From Sinorhizobium terangae (GTDB lineage Bacteria; Pseudomonadota; Alphaproteobacteria; Rhizobiales; Rhizobiaceae): a DNA stretch of 40,698 bases. A model generated the notes under the pieces. It did not search any database. It was not told the DNA's origin and worked only from the letters and a program-made list of their open reading frames with translations. Below, piece after piece: positions 36,427-40,698 of the stretch (positions are counted from its first letter, which is position 1; each line of letters opens with the position of its first letter). A program made the position numbers and the translations under genes. The stretch covers positions 1 through 40,698 of the forward strand of contig NZ_WITC01000004.1 in NCBI RefSeq assembly GCF_009601505.1. The letters run 5' to 3'.

Positions 36427-37227
36427 CTACTTCGCCGGAACCGGGCGATGGATCACGTCACGCAGCGCCTTGGCGATGTATTCGTTGCCGCAAACGACCG
36501 AGCCGTCCTCGAGCGGCTTGCTGCCGCCGTCGACATCGGTTGCCCAGCCGCCGGCTTCGCGGATGAGCAGGATGCCGGCCGCAATATCCCACGCGGCAAG
36601 GTCCCGCTCCCAATAGCCGTCATAGCGGCCTGCGGCCACGTAGGCGAGATCGAGCGCGGCAGATCCGAAACGCCGGATGCCGGCGACTTCGCCCATGACA
36701 TGGCGAAGTTCGATCAGATATTTGCCGTGATTGCCGCGACCGAGATGCGGTGTCCCGGTGGCAATGACGGCGTCCGAAAGGTTCTTGCGAGCGCCGACGC
36801 GCAGCCGGCGATCGTTGAGGAAGGCACCACCGCCCTTCTCTGCGGTGTAGAGTTCATCCGTTGCCGGATTGAAGACGACGGCAGCGACGATTTCGCCCTG
36901 ACGCTCAAGCCCGATCGAAACGGCAAAATGCGGGATGCCGTGCAGGAAGTTGGTGGTGCCGTCGAGCGGGTCGACGATCCAGCGATGCGCGCCGTCGGTC
37001 CCCTTGATTTCCTCGCCTTCTTCGCCGAGGAAGCCATAGGTCGGCCTCGCCTTCAACAGCTCTTCCCGGATGATCCGTTCGGCCTTGCGGTCGGCCTGGG
37101 AAACATAGTCGCTCGGTCCCTTCAGCGAGACCTGGAGGTTCTGCACTTCGCCGAAATCGCGCGCCAGCGACTTGCCGGCCTTGAAGGCGGCCTGGACCAT
37201 GACATTGAGAAGGGCAGAACGGGCCAT
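36427..37227 (-). CDS. Inositol monophosphatase family protein (SuhB-like)
   Basis: 266 residues. Magnesium-dependent phosphatase fold: E69 and E70 in FLGEEGEE, D86/D89/G90 in WIVDPLDGTTNF, and D214 in AAWDIAAG complete the metal and substrate site. Family members hydrolyse inositol 1-phosphate or related sugar phosphates. E. coli SuhB also acts in rRNA transcription. The substrate here is not certain. An upstream terminator at 37398-37421 separates it from the SEL1 gene, so it probably has its own promoter between. Confidence 0.94.
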   Translation of the reverse strand: MARSALLNVMVQAAFKAGKSLARDFGEVQNLQVSLKGPSDYVSQADRKAERIIREELLKARPTYGFLGEEGEEIKGTDGAHRWIVDPLDGTTNFLHGIPHFAVSIGLERQGEIVAAVVFNPATDELYTAEKGGGAFLNDRRLRVGARKNLSDAVIATGTPHLGRGNHGKYLIELRHVMGEVAGIRRFGSAALDLAYVAAGRYDGYWERDLAAWDIAAGILLIREAGGWATDVDGGSKPLEDGSVVCGNEYIAKALRDVIHRPVPAK

Positions 37228-37397
37228 GTGGCGATCCTTATGATAGCGAAGGCCGGCCGAGCCATCTCGAGCCGGACATTGAACCTGTCTGACGTATCCC
37301 GCACGATGTCGCGCACGGCGCGAGCGAAGCTGCGGGTTTCGTCGTCAAAAAACCGAGTGAAGTCACTCCGTCCGCCGGGCTGAATTAGGAAATGAGC

Positions 37398-37421
37398 AAG
37401 CCGCGGACAAAACCGCGGCTT
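37398..37421 (-). terminator. Terminator hairpin after the SEL1-repeat gene
   Basis: AAGCCGCGG (37398-37406) pairs with CCGCGGCTT (37413-37421), loop ACAAAA. On the minus strand it follows the SEL1-repeat stop by 89 bases; the T run is short. Confidence 0.6.
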
Positions 37422-37509
37422 CAAGACCACAAAAGCCGCAGAAGTTCAAGCGAAATAGCATTGCTGCAGCCATCGACGCCAGTGACAACCGCCTTGGCGG
37501 AGACCTGCC

Positions 37510-38676
37510 TCACGAGGAACGGAACTTGTTCGCAGCCGCGAGCGCCGACTTCTGCTGCGTTTCGTTGAGGCCGAGATAGAAGTCCTCGAGCGCATCGTCC
37601 TTGAGGCCGGCGCGACGCGACAGCACATACCACTTTGCCGCCTCGACCGGATCCGGGCGCGTGCCGATCGCATTGACATAAAGATGCGACAGCCGGTTCT
37701 GCGCGACGACATTGCCGCCTTCCGCCGCGCGCTTCATCCAGGCAAACCCTTCTTCGAGGTTGCGGTCGCCGGCGATCCCTTCGACGAACCAGATGGCGAT
37801 GTCGAGCTGCGCGGTATCAAAGCCGGCGCGGGCGGCGCGCAGCAGCCATTCGCGGGCACGCGCGCGCTTGTTCTCCTCTATGCCGTCGACATTGATGTAA
37901 ATCTGCGAGAGAGCGTATTGCGCATCGGCGATGCCCTGCTCGGCGGATTTCTCGTAATAGGGCATCGCCGCCTTAAGGCCCTTCTCGCCCGGCATGTCGG
38001 CAACCAGCGTTTGCCCGTAATTGAACTGGGCCGAGGCATTGCCGAGATCGGCCGCCTTCTTCATAAGCTCTTCGGATTTCTTCCTGTCGCGCTTGACGTA
38101 GCGCCCCTCCATCAGGATCAGGGCATATTTGAACATGGCGGCCGGATCGCCGTTATTGGCAGCCTGTCCGTACCAGAAGGCCGCCTCCTTGGCGTTGCGC
38201 GCAACGCCAAGACCCTGTTCGAGGATCGATGCAACCAGCGTCTGGGCAGCGGGATCGCCGAGCTGCGCCCGCGGCAGCGCAAGATCCATTGCCGTCAGAT
38301 AATAGCCGCGCTGGAAGGCGCCATAGGCATCGTCCACTTTTCCGGTGAACGGCTTTTCTGCCGGGAGCGCCGGCAATTGCGCGCCCATGCGATCGAAGAC
38401 ATTGACGCCCTCCGAAGGCGTGCTGCCGTCTCCGGCCTTCGCTTTTTTTGCCGCGCCTGTCTCGGGCTTCTGCTGCGGAGCCGCCCCTTCCGGCACGATC
38501 GCCCCGTTGAAGGGTGTGATCCGGCCGCGCTTTGGCACAGTCCCCTCGTCCGCGACTCCATCCTCCGCCGGCACGCCCGTCGCCGGCTGCTGCGCGCGAG
38601 TCGGCACCGCCGCAAGTGCGACGGCCATAAAGAGGACTGCAGCCCGGCCAGGCTTCGACGACAAGCGGCTCAACAT
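37510..38676 (-). CDS. Exported SEL1/TPR-like repeat protein
   Basis: 388 residues. Signal peptide LFMAVALAAVPTRAQ near residues 14-28, so likely periplasmic. A proline-rich linker (about 30-95) is followed by at least six SEL1-type repeats of 36 residues: DPAAQTLVASILEQGLGVARNA, DPAAMFKYALILMEG, NASAQFNYGQTLVAD, IADAQYALSQIYIN, FDTAQLDIAIWFVEG, and NVVAQNRLSHLYVNAIG. Such repeats mediate protein contacts, and no enzyme domain is present. It starts 9 bases after the ThiE-like gene's stop. Confidence 0.9.
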   Translation of the reverse strand: MLSRLSSKPGRAAVLFMAVALAAVPTRAQQPATGVPAEDGVADEGTVPKRGRITPFNGAIVPEGAAPQQKPETGAAKKAKAGDGSTPSEGVNVFDRMGAQLPALPAEKPFTGKVDDAYGAFQRGYYLTAMDLALPRAQLGDPAAQTLVASILEQGLGVARNAKEAAFWYGQAANNGDPAAMFKYALILMEGRYVKRDRKKSEELMKKAADLGNASAQFNYGQTLVADMPGEKGLKAAMPYYEKSAEQGIADAQYALSQIYINVDGIEENKRARAREWLLRAARAGFDTAQLDIAIWFVEGIAGDRNLEEGFAWMKRAAEGGNVVAQNRLSHLYVNAIGTRPDPVEAAKWYVLSRRAGLKDDALEDFYLGLNETQQKSALAAANKFRSS

Positions 38677-38685
38677 CGGACCGTC

Positions 38686-39339
38686 TTAATCTTCAAACCG
38701 TGGCGCTTTTTCGTCAAGCAGCGCGTTGACGGCCGCGACGACCGCCGGCGCCTGCTCCGGCTCGCCAAAGACGGCGAGGCGAAGTGCCACGAATTCGGCC
38801 CCCGTTTCGGCAACCGCGAGCACCGATTGCGGGTCCGTGCCGCCCATGACGACACAGGGGATTTCGATCATCGACGCCCACCATTCGGCAAGTGCCAGAT
38901 TTTTCGGATGCGGCTCCGGCTTGATATCACCGTCGGTGCGACCGAAGAAGATGTAATCCGGCCTGAGTTCGCCGATTTCGAGCGCATGGTGGCGGTCGGA
39001 AGCATTGCCGCCGCCAACGATCAGCTTCGGCGTGTGCTTTTCGATCGCATCGCCGAGGACATCGGCGCCCCCAACGATATGCAGGCCATCCGCCTTGGCA
39101 CGTCCCGCGACGCGCGTGTCACCTTCGATCAGCGCCGCAGCCCCCGCCTTCTGGATCACCGGCACCAAGAGCTCGGCGTGCTGCTGGAATTCGGCGTCGC
39201 TGAGGCCGTATTGCGGCAGGATGACGGAAGCCACGTCGCCTCCCCGCAAAGCGCCGGCAAGCACCTTCGAACGCTGTGCGAGATCCGGCATGTCCGGCAC
39301 GACCAGCACAAGGCGGCAGCGGTTTTCTACATTGCTCAT
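38686..39339 (-). CDS. ThiE/TenI-like protein, divergent
   Basis: 217 residues from ATG 39339 (MSNVENRCRLVLVVPD); an in-frame 39360 start adds seven residues. The TIM-barrel order of thiamine phosphate synthase is visible: LIEGDTRVAGRAKADGLHIVGG, then PDYIFFGRTDGD, then IPCVVMGGTDPQSV. The canonical HLGQ-D and TxTK-type phosphate residues are missing, so activity as thiamine phosphate synthase is doubtful. It lies upstream of the SEL1 gene in the same minus-strand unit. No other thiamine genes are nearby. Confidence 0.75.
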   Translation of the reverse strand: MSNVENRCRLVLVVPDMPDLAQRSKVLAGALRGGDVASVILPQYGLSDAEFQQHAELLVPVIQKAGAAALIEGDTRVAGRAKADGLHIVGGADVLGDAIEKHTPKLIVGGGNASDRHHALEIGELRPDYIFFGRTDGDIKPEPHPKNLALAEWWASMIEIPCVVMGGTDPQSVLAVAETGAEFVALRLAVFGEPEQAPAVVAAVNALLDEKAPRFED

Positions 39340-39369
39340 AGTATCCGTTCCTGGCGGCACCCGCTCATT

Positions 39370-39459
39370 GCATGATTCCTTTTAAGGACAAAATCATGCA
39401 GCACTTCAAAGTGCTACAGCGATCTTGGCGCGTCCGATTGGGCGCGCGGCGCTGTAGGA
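39370..39459. repeat. Palindromic repeat, family A copy 7
   Basis: TGCATGATTCC...AAATCATGCAGCACTTCAAAGTGCTACAGCGATCTTGGCGCGTCC...GCGCGGCGCTGTAG; same composite layout as the copy at 15615. Lies between divergent ThiE-like and TauE genes, in the leader of the latter. Confidence 0.85.
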
Positions 39460-39529
39460 GCGAAGCCGCCACTCGATTTCGTTCGGGAAAACCGATAGAC
39501 GGAGATGACAAAAGGATCAACCGCCACCC

Positions 39530-40309
39530 ATGCTTCCCGATTTCGACTTCTATCTCGTCGCCATCCCCGCAGTCCTGCTCGTAGGCCTTAGCAAGGGCGG
39601 CATGGGCGAAGCGCTTTCGTTGATGGGGGTTCCGATCCTGTCGATGGCGGTATCGCCTGTCCAGGCGGCCGCGCTGCTGCTGCCGATCCTCATTGCCATG
39701 GATATCGTCTCCTTGTGGATCTGGCGCAAACATGGCGACCGGGAAACCCTCACGATGCTGCTGCCCGGCGCGATCGCCGGCATCGCCATCGGCTGGGCGA
39801 CCTCCGCCTATGTGCCGCGCGACGCCTTGAGGCTGATCATCGGCCTCATCACGGTCGTCTTCGTGCTGCGCTATGTCTATACCGTCTGGCGCAGTCGCAG
39901 TGGCGCCCCGATCAGCCCCAAGAAACAGCGCGCCGGCCCCGCCGCGCTCTGGGGCTCCCTTGCCGGTTACGGCAGCTTCGTCGCCCATGCCGGCGGCCCA
40001 CCTTTTCAGATCTATGCATTGCCGCTGAAGCTCGCACCGCGTGAGTATACAGGCACCATCGTGCGCTTCTTCGCGATCCTCAATGCGGTGAAACTCATTC
40101 CATATTTCGCCCTCGGCCAGCTCGATATCAGCAACCTGAAGACATCGGCCACGCTTTTCCCGCTGGCGATGGTGGCGACGGCCTGCGGCGCCTGGATCGT
40201 CCGGCGGATGAAGCCGCAGATTTTCTATCCGTTCATGTACACGATGGCCTTTATCGCCGGATCAAGACTTGTCTGGGACGGTCTTACCAGCCTCGTGTCG
40301 GGCGGCTGA
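39530..40309 (+). CDS. Sulfite exporter TauE/SafE family permease
   Basis: 259 residues, about eight predicted membrane helices. The first half shows LSKGGMGEALSLMGVPILSM, the second GSLAGYGSFVAHAGGPPFQIYALPL; these paired glycine-rich segments are the internal repeat of TauE/SafE (DUF81). Family members move sulfite, sulfoacetate or related organic anions, and the substrate here cannot be assigned. The start ATG follows a GATGACAAAAGGAT ribosome-site region. Confidence 0.9.
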   Translation: MLPDFDFYLVAIPAVLLVGLSKGGMGEALSLMGVPILSMAVSPVQAAALLLPILIAMDIVSLWIWRKHGDRETLTMLLPGAIAGIAIGWATSAYVPRDALRLIIGLITVVFVLRYVYTVWRSRSGAPISPKKQRAGPAALWGSLAGYGSFVAHAGGPPFQIYALPLKLAPREYTGTIVRFFAILNAVKLIPYFALGQLDISNLKTSATLFPLAMVATACGAWIVRRMKPQIFYPFMYTMAFIAGSRLVWDGLTSLVSGG

Positions 40310-40394
40310 GGCGTCCGGAAATGCTGCGAAGCAACCACATACCGCACCGCACAATTTTCTTGCCGCTTATGGAGAATTCGCTTAACGTCTGCCC

Positions 40395-40655
40395 ATGACC
40401 ATTGCGGACCCATTCGATGCCATCGCGGATCCGAACCGGCGCTACCTGCTGGAGGAACTCAGGCGCGCACCGAAAACCGTGAACGAACTGGCCGAAGGCC
40501 TGCCGATTAGCCGCCCGGCAGTGTCGCAGCACCTGAAGGCGCTGCTCGACTGCAATCTCGTGTCGGTTTCATCGAGCGGAACGCGGCGGATCTATGCGAT
40601 CCACAAGCCGGGCTTCGACAAGCTGAACCTGTGGCTCGACCAGTTTTGGTCCTAG
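40395..40655 (+). CDS. ArsR-family winged-helix regulator
   Basis: 86 residues. PFDAIADPNRRYLLEELRRAPKTVNELAEGLPISRPAVSQHLKALLDCNLVSV is the ArsR winged helix, with recognition helix ISRPAVSQHLKALL. No metal-binding CxC is present, so metal sensing is unlikely; it resembles SdpR-like autorepressors, often paired with AHSA1-domain proteins. No partner is visible before the window end. It starts 85 bases after the TauE gene stop. Confidence 0.88.
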   Translation: MTIADPFDAIADPNRRYLLEELRRAPKTVNELAEGLPISRPAVSQHLKALLDCNLVSVSSSGTRRIYAIHKPGFDKLNLWLDQFWS

Positions 40656-40698
40656 CGCATCGGCCCGAAAATCGGACCCGATTTTCGGAAAGCACGAT
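40656..40698. repeat. Palindromic repeat, family D, at the window edge
   Basis: CCGAAAATCGG (40665-40675), AC, CCGATTTTCGG (40678-40688) then AAAGCACGAT. The 11-base stem directly after the ArsR stop may serve as its terminator. It may continue beyond the window. Confidence 0.75.

Overview
The window reads as ordinary chromosome of an alphaproteobacterium of the Rhizobiaceae, most likely Sinorhizobium/Ensifer. Three things point there: GC-rich coding sequence, the neighbourhoods ruvC-ruvA-ruvB, zapA-6S RNA-ygfA and tkt-gap-pgk-class I fba, and several families of palindromic intergenic repeats typical of rhizobia. The assignment rests on recognised proteins and remembered gene order, not on a database search. 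No phage, transposase, plasmid, CRISPR or symbiosis genes were seen.

Layout. 1-5.7 kb: Holliday-junction genes ruvC, ruvA, ruvB (minus) with a coupled metallophosphoesterase, an opposing flavin monooxygenase-like gene, and yebC. 5.8-11.3 kb: an exported metallo-beta-lactamase-fold protein and a two-gene RND efflux pump. 11.5-15.5 kb: ymdB-like phosphodiesterase, 5-formyltetrahydrofolate cyclo-ligase, a 1.7 kb patch of small or decaying regulatory genes (LuxR-type HTH, DUF1127-like, frameshifted LysR), 6S RNA, zapA and a coiled-coil protein. 16-22.2 kb: central carbon genes tkt, gap, a glycolipid-binding-domain gene, pgk and class I aldolase. 22.4-25.6 kb: PhzF-like protein, adenylate cyclase with TolB-like and TPR parts, and a 51-residue membrane protein. 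25.8-28.7 kb: MFS transporter, DUF1192, DUF1465, rpmE. 29-34 kb: ABC exporter, orphan tricarboxylate-type binding protein, FAD dehydrogenase. 34-40.7 kb: a MotA/ExbB-like plus OmpA-like stator pair, inositol monophosphatase, SEL1-repeat protein, ThiE-like protein, TauE/SafE permease and an ArsR regulator.

How the genes work together. Overlapping or nearly touching starts and stops suggest these co-transcribed units: ruvB-metallophosphoesterase, adaptor-RND pump, ygfA-ymdB, zapA-DUF4164, gap-glycolipid-binding-pgk, MFS-DUF1192 and MotA-like/OmpA-like. Much of the intergenic DNA is palindromic repeats of at least four families.

No clearly new defence or mobile system was found. The most interesting leads are the stator-like pair with a long coiled coil, the broken zapA-6S-ygfA neighbourhood carrying a decaying LysR next to a DUF1127-like gene, the small membrane protein, the terminator-ended structured stretch with CtrA-like boxes before the DUF1465 gene, and the glycolipid-binding gene embedded between gap and pgk.
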